Shown in pieces: positions 11,788-24,491 of a DNA stretch of 64,000 bases. The stretch spans positions 53,586,291 to 53,650,290 of the forward strand of contig OX419755.1 in assembly GCA_948567375.1 (NCBI GenBank), written 5' to 3'. The position numbers and the translations under genes are program-made. The first letter of the stretch is position 1. Every line of letters begins with the position of its first letter. The stretch is from Lunularia cruciata (lineage: Eukaryota > Streptophyta > Marchantiopsida > Lunulariales > Lunulariaceae). The notes beneath the pieces are model-generated. The model was not told the DNA's origin and searched no databases. It worked only from the letters and a program-made list of their open reading frames with translations.

Positions 11788-12529
11788 TGTAATACTCCAA
11801 GGACAAGAGAAGAGAGAAAACACAGATTGCACACTCAAACATTCGATGCCCCAAGGGAGCACCTTCTCTTTATTATATAGACAAAGAGGATCTCCTCCAA
11901 GGAAGCTCCACCATAGGATTAGGGACACAGATAGGTGACATGTCAGCAAGCTCCACCCTTGGATTACTTACTTGGATGGGTGACCTGTCTGGTCTAGGTC
12001 CTATCTGGTTGGTCAAACGAGCTTTGACCGAAGGGAATCTTTTAGGGAATCTTCTTGTAGGAATCTCAGAATCACATGAGTAAGGTACTGTTGGAAAGCT
12101 CTCGACGAGACAAACCAAGGGGGAGGGAAGGCTAGCCTTTCCTTCATTGGGGGGGTGGTAATCTGCACATTTTTGAGGCCTAATTCATCCGTTTAGGCCT
12201 CCGAAATTGCCTTCAAAGATTTCAGGCATATTTCGATTCCTACTCTATTAGTAGAAGTCCTCTTTTGGTGATACCTCTTTCTGATCTGTTTAGTCCATCA
12301 TGTGTAACATTCTTCCAGATGTTACCAAACCAATTCTCACCTTTAAATCATATGTTTAGCTATTGGTTCTAAGGTTCTCAAGTCTATTTCGGTTTCTGCC
12401 CTATTAGTAGAAGTACTCTTTTGGTGATACTTCTATCTGATCTATTTTGACCATCATATATAACATCATTCTAGATGTTACCAAACCGAATTTCACATCT
12501 AGATCATATGGCTAATCCTTGGTATTACA
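11788..12529 (-). repeat. 3' LTR of the chromovirus
   Basis: 742 bp, with short inverted ends TGTAATAC/GTATTACA. Its final 300 bp consist of two related halves of about 150 bp, each holding a TTTTGGTGATAC and a GATGTTACCAAACC motif, an internal duplication also present in the other LTR and in the old solo LTR at 54.0 kb. Confidence 0.92.
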
Positions 12530-12545
12530 GACCTCCCTCCTTTTA
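12530..12545 (-). other. Polypurine tract of the chromovirus
   Basis: On the minus strand a run TTAAAAGGAGGGAGGTC abuts the 3' LTR, as needed for plus-strand DNA priming in the family. Confidence 0.75.
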
Positions 12546-14086
12546 AGACGCAACGTCCTCGTTGTGCAATTGTTGCTCAAATGCTTGCACCAACACCGGT
12601 GCATGTGCCAAATTGGCAGCGGGTTCCCAGGTTGCTTCATAGAGGGGGTAACCTTTCCATTGTACTAGATATTCCACCCGCGGATGGCGAGTACCACGCA
12701 TGCGCTTTTGGAGAATCCGCTCCACTTCATATTCCTTTGTGCCATCAATGACTGTCGGACAAGGTCGAATGTCCTGTGTGGAAGTACCTTCCCCAGATCG
12801 GGGAGCATATTTGTGTAATAGGGAGACATGGAACACTGGATGGATCTTCATGTGTGGTGGTAGCTCAAGGTGATAGGCCACAGCACCGATGCGACGAAGA
12901 ATCAAGAAAGGCCCAATAAAACGAGGTCTGAGCTTACAAGATCCAACTCATGTGAGGTTGGTTGTCGATAGCCACACTTGATCCCCAACATTGAACTCCA
13001 TGTGCCTACGGTGTGCATCAGCATACTGCTTTTGTTGATTTTGTGCAATCTGTAACCTGTGCTTGGCGCTCTCCACACCTTGTTGGATTCTAGAAACAAA
13101 TGTGTTGACTGCATCAACCTTGGTAGTCATTGGACGGATCTTCATCAAGCTAGAAGGTGTGAAGGGATGCTCCCATACATGAGGAAGAACGGAGTGACCT
13201 AGGTGGAGGCATTCACTGAATTGTTGTGAGCAAATTCCACCAACGGTAGTAGGGTGTCCCACCTCTCTTGCTCTTCTAAGGTGAAGCCGCGTAACATGTC
13301 TTCAATCGTGTAATTAGCCCGCTCTGTTTGGCAATCTGTTTGTGGGTGGTAAGCTGTAGACATGGCCAACTTGGTTTTGAAGAAACCAAAGAGTGTCCGC
13401 CAAAACAAACGGGTGAATTGGGTGCCTCTATCGATGATGAGTACTCTAGACAAGCCATGGTGAGCAAAGACTGCATCTAAGTATAGTTGAGCTAGTTGTG
13501 GAGCGGTCACCTCCTTGGTGGTAGGGCGTACATGAATCATTTTGCTGAGCCGGTCCACAAAGACCACAATGGAGTCAAACCCTAAGGTGGTCTTGGGTAA
13601 TTCACAGATGAGATCCATACTCACTTGTTCCCAATGTTGGGTAGGAGTGGGAAGAGGTTGAAGGAGCCCTGTAGGAGCTTGATTAGAAGCTTTGTTCTGT
13701 TGACAAAGTAGGCAGCTACGCACATAGTCCATCACGTCGTTGCTCATCTTGGGCCAATAGTAATGGCGCTTGACTGCCTCCAAGGTCTTGTCGACTCCGA
13801 CATGAGCTGCAATGGCCGAATCATGACATTCCGCTAGAATGGTGGTGCGTAATTTTGAGACATTTGGGATCCACAATCGGCCCTCCCGAAAGGTGAGTCC
13901 TTGGGTGCTGGTGACACCTTTGGACAATTGCGCTTCTACAATCTGTGGATCAGTTTTTGTAGCAGCTAGAATCTCTTGCCAGAATTCAGGGTTATTCTTA
14001 ACCTCTGCCACCAAGTTGTTGGCCATTGGCATGCGGGTGAATGCATCTGCAAGTTGCTTCTTACCTTCCACGTAAGTGATTGTCAT
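12543..14086 (-). other. Chromovirus integrase and chromodomain region (fossil)
   Basis: Matches the zinc-binding N-terminus (HHCC type, with CLLCQQNK), the catalytic core (WEQVSMDLICELPKT, FVDRLSKMIHV) and a C-terminal chromodomain of Ty3/gypsy integrases. The chromodomain is known to steer chromovirus insertion towards particular chromatin. The region is part of a broken element. Confidence 0.85.
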
Positions 14087-14110
14087 GTTGAAGCGTTGTC
14101 GCCACTCTGC

Positions 14111-15901
14111 CTACCAAATTAGGCGACGAGATAGATCCTTCTGCGTCTCGAGGTAGACTAGAGGTTTGTGGTCTGTCTCTACTACAAATGCCTTCTTGCC
14201 CAGGTAGTGCTTCCAATGCTTGGTTGCTAGAATGATGGCCAGCTCTTCTTGTTCTGTGGTGTGGTAGTTGTGCTCTGTCGGTAACAACTTTCGAGAGAAA
14301 TATGCAATTAGATACCATCTGTCATGCCACTCTTGTTGTAGGACTGCTCCTATTGCTACGCTTGATGCATTCGTAGCCAACTTGATTGGACATTTTGGGT
14401 CATACCACTTCAAGATTGGTGCATGTAGCAAGGCGGCCTTCAATTCTTGAAAGGCCAACTCTTGTGCAGTTCCCCATGTCCACTTCTTCTCCTTGCCAAG
14501 TAGTGTCGTTAAAGGCTGTGCAACCTTGGAGAAGTCCTTGACAAATCTACGATAGAATCCCGTCAACCCCAAGAAGCTCTTAAGTTGAGTCTGATCTTCT
14601 GGGGCACTCCATTTTTGAATGACCTCTATTTTATCTATCAATACTTGAATTCCCTCTGCACTTACTCTATGCCCTTAGTAGTCTACTTCCGACTTGCCAA
14701 ACTCACACTTTGAGATTTTGGCGTACAACTGATTCTGTCTTAGAATCTGGAGGACCTCTCGTAGATGTTGTTTGTGTTCTATGATCGTGCTACTATATAC
14801 TAAGATATCATCCAAGAAGACGATAACAGACTTATCCAAGTATGGACGAAATATGTCATTCATTAGGCTCATGAAAGTGGCAGGCGCGTTGGTGAGGCCA
14901 AAAGGCATCACAAGATACTCAAAGTGGCCATACCTGGTTCGAAAGGCAGTTTTGTACACATCCTCCTCTGCAATTTGGATTTGATTGTAACCGCTCCGCA
15001 AGTCTAGTTTGGTGAAGTATCTCGCTCCATGGAGTTGATCAAACAGGTCATCCATGCGAGGTAAGGGGTATTTGTTCTTCACTGTTTGCTTATTGAGACC
15101 CCGATAGTCAATGCACATGCGCATTGTACCATCCTTCTTCTTCACAAACAAGACAGGGGCCCCATATGGTGATACGCTAGGTTGGATGAACCCTTTCTGT
15201 AGCATCTCCTCAATTTGAGTCTTACACTCCTCCAACTCATGAGGTGATAGGCGATATGGGGCCTTACAAGGAGGTGTCTTCCCCGGGAGTGTCTCTATTT
15301 TGTGATCTACTCGCCTTTTAGGTGGTAATCATGAGGGTAGATCATTGGGAAAGACATCTTGAAACTCATCCACCACATCCTTCAATTTCTCAAGAATTTG
15401 TCAAGTGAGTTGTGCACTCTGGACTTCTCTTATTAGACCCATAAAACATCTATCGATCTTAGTGACAGTTGTCATCCCTACGACATATAGAGGCAGTTTC
15501 TGCCTATGTGATTTTTCTTTAACCCCAATGATTGACCATTTGTGGGTTCTCACTACTTTCTTCCTCCAATCCACCATTGGGTTGTATTGCTCCATCCATG
15601 GCATGCCTAAAATTGCATCATAACGGGCTAACTATATCACTCGCCACTCAATTGCTTCTTGATATTCTCCTATAGAGAGGGTTACCCGTCTAGGTAATGA
15701 TTCAATCCTCTCTGTTTGCCCATTTGGTAACTCTACTTCTTCACTTCCATCTCTCTCTAGATCCATTCCCAAGCTTATTGCAATAGAGCAAGACAAGAAA
15801 TTCTCTGTTGCTCCCGGATCTATTAATACTCTCACTTGATTACCTTCTAGGATTCCATTCATGACAATCAATTGTGAGGTTGCCTTTCGGGATCTTTGCA
15901 C
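14111..15901 (-). other. Chromovirus protease, reverse transcriptase and RNase H region (fossil)
   Basis: From high to low coordinate: a retropepsin-like stretch (LIDPGATENF, about 15.63-15.90 kb), reverse transcriptase ([23 protein letters not shown], about 14.68-15.24 kb) and RNase H (VETDHKPLVYL, about 14.11-14.64 kb). Order and motifs are those of Ty3/gypsy pol. The copy is broken. Confidence 0.88.
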
Positions 15902-16230
15902 ATTATTCTTCTTCCTTCCCTTGCTTCTCTGCTTCCTTATTGAGCCAGTAAGGCCGCGAGGTACATTTACTAGCGATCTTTGTTTTCCAAAGTGGTTTCC
16001 GCCTCCTCCTCTTCAATGTGCCTCTCCATGTTGTTCAAAGATCGCTTGTACGAAGGCCGAGGGCTTCTAGGGAAACGAGTGCGACAATTGGTCGATATGT
16101 GCTCAATACGGCCACAATTATAACAACGGCGTTGTTCTCCTTGAGTCCCTTCTCCTTGTGGGACTCCATCTCTTCGTTCTTCTACCCGTCTCCGCTCTCC
16201 TTGAAGCGGCCGTGCTCCTCGATCCCGAAA

Positions 16231-17073
16231 TCAAAGGTTGCCCAATTCCATCGATACTGGTCCACCCATGTGTGGCATTTCTGCCTGATAATGTTGAGGT
16301 GGAACTACTCCTTCACCTCCACCTAATGCTCCGACTATTCTCTGCGCACAAGCAATAGCTTCAAATACCGTGCGAGGGTTTTGCACCATGACTTCTTGGC
16401 GAATCCGCTCTTTCAACCCTCGTTTGAAATTGTCGAGAGCCTTTGCTGGACTCATGTCGGTAATTGCAACTTGTAGATCCAAAAATGCCTCCACATACTC
16501 TTGTACGCTATTCTTCTGTCTCAATCCCCATAGTCGGGTTCGAGCCATTTGCACAGAATCCACCAATTGGAAATTCTTGAGCAGTCCTTCTTGCATTGCT
16601 ATCCATGTGACCTCCCTTCTCTCTGCCAGCATGGATCGTTCCCAAGCATCATACCATGTGAGGGCTTTATCGGTCAAGTATCCACATGCAAACACGCCTG
16701 CAGCATGCTCTATGATCTCTGTTGAAAACAATTGAAAATATTGATTCATTCTTGAGATCCAATTCTCCACTACTCCCATCGTACGCTGCCTCTTGTAAGG
16801 CTCAATGTTGTAGGTCTTCTTCATCCGGAGTAGCAATGTGACTTCATCGTTGATAGGGTTCGTAGGCACGGGTGCCTCTCCAAGTACTTCAGTCGTAGGT
16901 ATTGGGTTTTGAGACATCTCTTCTTCTTGCATGGCTTGATTGTTCCTGAGGATCTGCACTTGACTTTGCAATGTCTCCATGGTCATCTTAATCTCTTGAA
17001 ATTCATTCAACATCCCTTGCATTCCTTGCACCAGCTCTTGCAACTGCGGATCCATGGTTCCTGCAACACCCAA
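16231..17073 (-). other. Chromovirus gag region (fossil)
   Basis: A coiled-coil rich start is followed by the plant gag core (TWYDAWERSML, LRQKNSVQEYVEAFLDLQ). It lies directly after the leader next to the primer binding site, as in the family. Confidence 0.8.
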
Positions 17074-17645
17074 TTGCTAATGTCTACTTCAATACAGAGT
17101 CAATATAATCACTCTGGAAGGCGCACGAACTATCGGAACTACCATTGGGACCTTAGAAGCTATCACTCATTGATAATACTCCTCGCCAAAATTCCTAACC
17201 ACAAAATCTCTAAACATCAATTTCGGCCTCACTACATAATAGATTTCTACTTGAGTGTTGAAAGGGAAAGGATTTGGGACATTCATATCCATATTATCAT
17301 AATAGAATGTAGATCGTCAAATCCCACTCTCTGTCATATATCACCACAAGTAGAATCACCGGGTTTGGTGAGTTCATCACTTTGTCCATGAATTCCGCAC
17401 CAAAGTGATAAACTAGCGATACTCTCATCTGCTCACGCTGGATGTACATAACCTTGATGTGGAATGGGTTTGAGAATGGAAAGCTAGGTGCGGGAAATTG
17501 TCCCCCCAGCGCATCCATCCCATCCGCTCTCTAAAGTCCTTCCTAAGTCTAACGATTACTCTATGTTCTCCACCTCAAATTACTCAGTTTCAGTAGTTCG
17601 TGCTATTCCAAGAGGGGTGATCCACTCTCTTGGACTAGAACACTC

Positions 17646-17657
17646 GCTCTGATACCA
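17646..17657 (-). other. Primer binding site, initiator tRNA-Met type
   Basis: TGGTATCAGAGC on the minus strand, one base inside the 5' LTR. This is the standard site complementary to the 3' end of initiator tRNA-Met used by many plant LTR elements. Confidence 0.88.
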
Positions 17658-17658
17658 T

Positions 17659-18395
17659 TGTAATACTCCGAGGACAAGAGAAGAGAGAAAACACAGATTG
17701 CACACTCAAACATTCGATGCCCCAAGGGAGCACCTTCTCTTTATTATATAGACAAAGAGGATCTCCTCCAAGGAAGCTCCACCATAGGATTAGGGACACA
17801 GATAGGTGACATGTCAGCAAGCTCCACCCTTGGATTACTTACTTGGATGGGTGACCTGTCTGGTCTAGGTCCTATCTGGTTGGTCAAACGAGCTTTGACC
17901 GGAGGGAATCTTTTAGGGAATCTTCTTGTAGGAATCTCATAATCACATGAGTAAGGTACCATTGGAAAGCTCTCAACAAGACAAACCAGGGGGAGGGAAG
18001 GCCAGCCCTTCCTCTGTTGGGGGGAAATTTGCACATTTTTGAGGCCTAATTCATCCGTTTAGGCCTCCGAAATTGCCTTCAAAGATTTCAGGCATATTTC
18101 GATTCCTACTCTATTAGTAGAAGTCCTCTTTTGGTGATACCTCTTTCTGATCTGTTTAGCCCATCATGTGTAACATCCTTCCAGATGTTACCAAACCAAT
18201 TCTCACCTTTAAATCATATGTTTAGCTATTGGTTCTAAGGTTCTCAAGTCTATTTCAGTTTCTGCCCTATTAGTAGAAGTACTCTTTTGGTGATACTTCT
18301 ATCTGATCTATTTTGACCATCATGTATAACATCATTCTAGATGTTACCAAACCGAATTTCACATCTAGATCATATGGCTAATCCTTGGTATTACA
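17659..18395 (-). repeat. 5' LTR of the chromovirus
   Basis: 737 bp, nearly identical to 11788-12529 and with the same TG...CA ends; bordered on the right by the second TGGGG. Confidence 0.92.
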
Positions 18396-18400
18396 TGGGG

Positions 18401-21400
18401 TAGGATGGGGTTCAAACAAAGAGATTTACATTTTGAGACAAGATTTCATGATTGTGCTTTTGGGGCCAGGATTCAAATCTGAGTAGATCCTTTATGAGTA
18501 AGATAGACTCTTCCTTATCCATTGCTCTTTGAAGTAGACCATCTGCTCCTTGGTGAAAAAGAATATCCTCCATTGTTGTGTAAGGTCTAGATCTTACTGC
18601 AAGGGCTTTCCTCTCCCTAGCATGCATCCCTTCTGGATAGTTACCTCTTGTAACAAAGTCTACAATCTCCTTGTATTCCATTGGAACCTCTTGAGTGATT
18701 AAGATTTTCATGAGCTCCTGATTCAAGAAAGAATCATCCATTGGTTCATTTCCATCATGATCATAGGCCCTAGATAATATAATAACATTTTTATGTTTCT
18801 TCCTTAACCTATCCTCAATGGTGTAGTCATACTCAAACAAGAGTATCATCCACCTTGCTAGCCTCCCTTCCACATTAGGATTCTTGAAGATGTACTTCAA
18901 AGCCTTCTGATCCATGACAATGGTGGTTTTTCTTTCAAGAAGTGTCTAAACTACATAAGACCAAAGATCACTGCCAACCTTTCTCTCTCCATAACAAAGT
19001 AGTTCTTTTCTGCTAAAACCATTTGCCTACTAGCATAAGCTATTGGATGATCATGCCCATCTTGGTCTAATTGACTAGGAGTGCATCCTATAGCTACATT
19101 GGAATCATTAGTGTAGAGGATGAAAGGCTTACCCCAATCAGGTTCAGCAAGAATTGGATCTACAACAAGGGATTGCTTGAGCTCCTCAAAAGCTTTGAGA
19201 GTCTCCTTGTCCTCTAAAATTACCATGTATTCTACACCCTTCTTCATGTAGATGGTCAATGCATAAGCTTTGTTGGAAAATGAGAAGATGAACCTCCTAT
19301 AGTACCCAACCATCCCCAAGAATTAGCATAACTTTGTCAAGCTTGAAGGGAATAGAAGGTCTTATATTTTCCTCACCTTCTCAAGGTCAACTGTAATTCC
19401 ATCCTTGGAGTTGATGTGCCCTAAAAAGTAGACCTTCTTCATAACCAAAAATACACTTCTTTGGGTTGAGTGATGCATTTGCTTCATCCAAGCGTTGCAA
19501 GACCTTGATCAGGTGCTCAAAGTGCTCCTCCTTGCTCTCATAGACACAAAAGTCATCAATGAAGTCTCTTACAAATTTTCCAATGAAAGGTTCAAACACC
19601 TTGTTCATGAATTGTTGGAATATGGTTGGAGCATTGCAAAGCCCAAAAGGTATGACCTTGAAATCATAAGTCCTCCAAGGTGTGGTGAATGTGGTGGGAG
19701 TTGTTGATGCTCTGGTGCAATCTTGATTTGGTTATACCCATTATAACCATCTCCAAAATTGTACCTCTCATGACCTGCAACCTCCTCCAAGATCTCATCA
19801 ATGAATAGCAAAGGGTAATAGTACTTCTTAGTAACAACATTGAGCTTCTTGTAATCTACATATATCCAAAGCTTGTCATTCTTTTTCTTCACAATCACAT
19901 TTGGAGACACCCATTCTTAATTCTCCACCTCAAAGATAAATCTGGCCTCCTTGAGCTTATCATTCTACTCCTTCACAACCAGAGATATTGATGGACTAAT
20001 GCAACATTGCTTTTGGCATACTAGTCTTGCATGTGACTCCACCTCAATCTTTTGCTCCTCCAATGTGACTTCCTTTAGATCCTTGTAATTGAAAGCAAAC
20101 ACATGGATGAGCATGCGGAAAATGTCCTCAAATCTCATCTTCTCCTCCTTGGTAGTATTTGGACCATACTTGAGGGTAGATAACCTCCTCTTTATCTCCT
20201 CAAGTGTTATTGGTGATTTATTTGGGTCCTTCAAAACCTTTGGCTTAGGTGAAAAATCCATAGCACACAAGGGATACACATCTAAATCAAGTTCAGATTC
20301 ATCTTCCTCCATAGAATCTCTTCTTCCATACTTGTGTCCACACTTGAAGCTCCTTCTTTTGAATTTGATTGCCAATAATCAGAAGATGGTGTATGTGAAT
20401 GTGAAGTATTGGTGGTGTTAGTGATAGCATTATAACTCAATAGTTTGATTTCCCAATCCTCAAGAACTCTTTGTGCCATAGATCAGTTTGTGCATGTTGC
20501 TCTCAACCATGGCCTCCCAAGAAGAAAATCATAGCTTGAATTCTTCAAGACTTTGGAAAGTCATGAGATTTTGAACTCCCATAACTAAAACTACCACCTT
20601 ATTCATCACCCCTACTGGTCAAACTTGTTACTTGTTTGCCATGCTCACTACAAATGTTGAAGGTCTAGAGGATATCATACCCAACTTCTTCATCAACCTT
20701 TCTAACATGGCATTCACTGTTGATCCTCCATCAACCAATGCATCCTTGATGTTGTGACTATTCACTCTCACATCAATCTTGGAGGCATACTCACAAGCCT
20801 TCCATGGTGCTAGTTTGGCATCCACCACCCCCATTGAAACTGGAGTTTTTGCCTTCTTCTTCCTCTTGCTCCTTGTAGAACTCAAACCAGCTTTAAGCTC
20901 TTTTTCTCAAGGTAGGGTTCAAAGCAATCAGTTGACCCATTGTGATGTTAGCCTTGTGATTATCAACATCCTCCAACACATTGTAGTTTCATTGTTGCTT
21001 TGAGATGAAGAAATCTTCCATCTCCAACTTCTTCTTTGGATTCTTTGTTGTTTATGGTATTGAGGTGCAAGTGCTTCTAATAGACATAGGAGTATCCTTA
21101 CTATGAGTAAATCCTTGAGAAGAATGTACATCCTTTGCAAAACGAGCTCTCTTCTTCTCTTGAGCTAAAAGCTTGAAATTAAGACTTTTGGAGTTTGAGC
21201 ACTCTCCCTTCTCTAACTTGCTCTCAACCACATCTATGGATGCTATCTCCTTACCTTTTTTGGACTAGGAGCCACTTGTATTTCACTACCTCGCTCTTTC
21301 CCTCTATTGGTTCCCTCATAATCCCTTTATCTATGGTAAGTGGAATTTGGGCAATTCCTTTGGATGTGGCCTCTTCCTCCACAACCAAAAACTTTTCTTT

Positions 21401-22320
21401 CATTGAAATTGTTAGCTGGTTGGCCTCCTTTATATGGATAGCTTCCATAAATCCTAGGCCCTCTCTCTATACTTTGATCCACCTCTCTCTTCTCCCATAG
21501 TTGCACTATATTAATCTTGAGATCTGCAAGTTGTTCTGTGATGGTTTGAAGTGGATCTTTTGGTAGAGTTGCAAGAACTAGAGCAACTGCTACTTGTGAT
21601 GCAACCCTTTCCACCAAAGTATCAGAAGTTCCCCCATACTTATAGCCTTGAGGAGGATGCACAACCTCCTTTACCACCAAGTCACTTTCATCCCCTTCCA
21701 AACTCTCCTCCATACAAATTGCAATCTTGATAGCTTCAACCTTGGAAGAAATTTTCTCATATCTCACCTTACTTCTAATTTGTGATCTCAACCCTCCCAC
21801 AAAATTCTTGGTGAATATAGCCCCTATGAAAATCATAGTAGTCTCCACATCATCTTCACCCTTCCTCAACACTATGCAAAGTCTGGACCCTAACTTCTCT
21901 ACTCTTTTTACATAGACTCTCACTTTCTCTCCATCTCCTTGTTTGAGAAAGGTAACCTCACTCATCAATCTCTCATAACTCTCATGTAGAAGAAAGTTTT
22001 CAATGAGTGCTAAAATCAAACTCTTCCAAGACTCTTCTTGTACATCTCTACTCTCTCTTTCTCTCTTTTGGTATTTTGACTCATACCATGTAAGTTTTGC
22101 ATCCTCAAAGAAATCTGGTAATAATGAGGCCCACTCATTCTTCCTCCTCTCATTGTTTCATGTGCAAGCTCTCTTGAAGTCTCTCACAAAGGCCTCCACA
22201 TCTTCTCCATCCTTGCCAAAGAAAACTGGAAGTTCCTCTATCTTAACCCCTCATTATCTTTCTTTTCTCCCAAATTTTCTTTTCTCTCACTCTATAACTA
22301 ATAGAGTATGTACATGACTA
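18401..22320 (-). mobile_element. Older Ty3/gypsy element, partial and heavily broken
   Basis: Minus-strand remains of a second, unrelated Ty3/gypsy element: gag with a CCHC-type knuckle (about 21.3-22.3 kb), an aspartic protease stretch (ALVDGGSTVN, about 20.6-20.9 kb), reverse transcriptase (about 19.4-19.9 kb), RNase H (about 18.95-19.3 kb) and the start of the post-RNase H linker (about 18.4-18.9 kb). The integrase is not seen; the chromovirus sits immediately at that edge, so the old element was probably cut by or lost around that insertion. Many breaks (ten or more) mark it as ancient. Confidence 0.8.
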
Positions 22321-23027
22321 ACACCATTTGAGAGTAATCCACCCTAGGGAATACAAAAGGTTTAGGTTACTCCAAGATTTCTATAGCAATATCAAATCCT
22401 AGAGTGCATATTAATCAAACCCTCATAGATAGTTTATCTATATAAATTGAAATATTATCTCCATCACTAATCTTGAGAACTAGCTGATAAAGATGGTAGT
22501 ATTTTTGTAGTTTTACTAAGACTCTCTCCAAGATCCTACACCACAATCTCCAAAAATGTTTTTACTCCACTACACTCATGTCTTTTTGGAAGTCCTTCCA
22601 CTCCACAAACCTCACACAACTCCTTGGTCTTAGATCTTCTCCCTCCCATTCTTGGTGAAGAAGGTCCAACATGCAAACCCAAGTCAAGTAAGCGTCTCCT
22701 TTCTCTCAATATTTTTCTCTCAAAGATCAATGGACATGAACTTGCCTTATGTCCCTTCTCTCCACATAAAAAGCACTAGACTCACTCTTTCCTCCGAGTG
22801 GTGTAGGGTTTTAGATCCTCTCAACACTCTCTTCAAATTCTATTTTAAACTTTCTTTTCCTCAAATCCACCCTTACAATCACCTTAAACCCTTGGGGAAC
22901 CTTGCATAGCCTCAATTTCCACTCTTGGTGACCTTTTATGTTCCCAAGATGAGTCTTAACACTCAAATATGCTTTTTGTTGCTCTCACACTCCTCATGCA
23001 TGAGACCTCAACTTTGTAGAATTAACT
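22321..23027. other. Non-coding leader-like stretch next to the older Ty3/gypsy element
   Basis: AT-rich and pyrimidine-rich on the plus strand; probably the untranslated leader upstream of gag of the older element. No gene seen. Confidence 0.4.
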
Positions 23028-23718
23028 TGTAAGCTGGCCTGTCTCTCACTCAAGATGAACTTCTGATGGCTATTATGGAAATGCACTATGGACTAAGAAT
23101 GCAAAGAACCCCAACTCTATCATACTGCACCAAGGCTAACACTCAAGACTCAAGACATTGCTCACTAGAGAACTCAATGAGAGAGAAATAATTGCAAATG
23201 AAAGGATGATGAGTACTTCTTCATCCCTTGTTTATATACTTGTGAAATAGTTACGCACCAAAGTTACTAATTACTAGAGTAACTCAAGTTACTAGGCTAA
23301 AATTCAAATAAAGTCAAAAAGTATAAAGGAATATCCATCCACATGGGCATATTCTACTAAACATGTGATCTTATCTTGACCCAACCACTAAGTCAAGGAT
23401 TCCTTCAGATGGGCTATCCTTGGACAATAGAAGAATCCAAAACAAAAAAGCTTATGGACCCAAGAGTTCTCAACTCTTTCCTCAAAGCCAAACACCTAAG
23501 AATAATACCAAGTCAACACACTAGAATCTAAAATAGTGGTGCTCATCTTTTCCACTTCCTCTGAAGTAAGACCCCCTCTATCTTAGCTATGACTAATTTT
23601 AACTAATCATGACTAATGTAGAGCCATCTTCTATCTCTAAATAAATAATATCTCTCAAGTACTTGTAATACAAAGCTAAATATCATAATACCATAGACAT
23701 GCACAAATGGGTATTACA
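23028..23718 (-). repeat. LTR (3' in minus orientation) of the short element
   Basis: 691 bp, TG...CA ends, aligned end to end with 24492-25180. Confidence 0.85.
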
Positions 23719-24491
23719 GACCTCTTCTCATAATGTCACTAAATTCTTTCAATTGGTATGTCACAATCCTCTAAAAAAATTTCACAGTTGATAACAACTC
23801 TATGGTGTCTCTCACTGCAAAATTTAAGATTGTTTCATTGAGCCATTTGGCCTAGGTACCTTTCTATTCATCACACGTATTTCAGATTTGGTCTAAAACC
23901 ACCCCTCTCACTTTAAAAACTCATAATTTTTTGCAAAGGAATGATCTTTCTCTAATTCTTGAGCCAAAAGGTAGAATACTAGACACTAAATTTTTCTGAA
24001 AATTTTCAGAATAATCCATTGAAACTGAAGAAATGGTAGACTCTGTACAATTTTCCAAAGAGCACGTAGTTGTTGGAATAGTTTACCCTATCAACTTTCA
24101 AAAATTCTACCTTAGTGCGTGTACTAGCTCTCACAATAATTTCAAGTGTGCTAACTGAAAAATAAACCAAACTATCATGTGTAGAAATTTTAAGTCCAGA
24201 TCTCAAACTTGAAATTTTTCCCAAAATCATCATAATCTCCAAAATTTGCAATCCACCTCACACAAGCTCTCCAAATCTTCTCATGTGTACAAGATGTACA
24301 AAATTACCTCAAAGACATCATAATGAACTACAAGGTATACAAATGGGTCCAATTCTCTTACATAAGTTCAACACGCTTATTCCCTAATGTTCTCTCCAAG
24401 TGAGCTCTTGTAGCTTCTTTCTATCTAATATAGAATTGTACGTAAAACATTATCTTGCCTTCTAGAGAGGTCCCCATAACAGCACCAAAAA

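Larger units (their letters stand above)
11788..18395 (-). mobile_element. Ty3/gypsy LTR retrotransposon, chromovirus type, near-complete but broken
   Basis: A 6.6-kb element in minus orientation bounded by two LTRs (TGTAATACTCC ... GGTATTACA) and a TGGGG target duplication. Parts in order on the minus strand: 5' LTR, primer binding site for initiator tRNA-Met, gag, protease, reverse transcriptase, RNase H, integrase, a C-terminal chromodomain, polypurine tract, 3' LTR. The chromodomain (VEYLVQWKGYP) places it among plant chromoviruses. LTRs differ by roughly 2% by eye, so the insertion is fairly recent. The coding region is interrupted in roughly five places, so the copy looks inactive. Confidence 0.93.

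Noticed and set aside
11970-11985. ACTTGGATGGGTGACCTG in the LTR, resembling the 5S rRNA internal control region
   Set aside because: Only this short stretch matches; the rest of a 5S gene is absent, so it is chance similarity inside the LTR.
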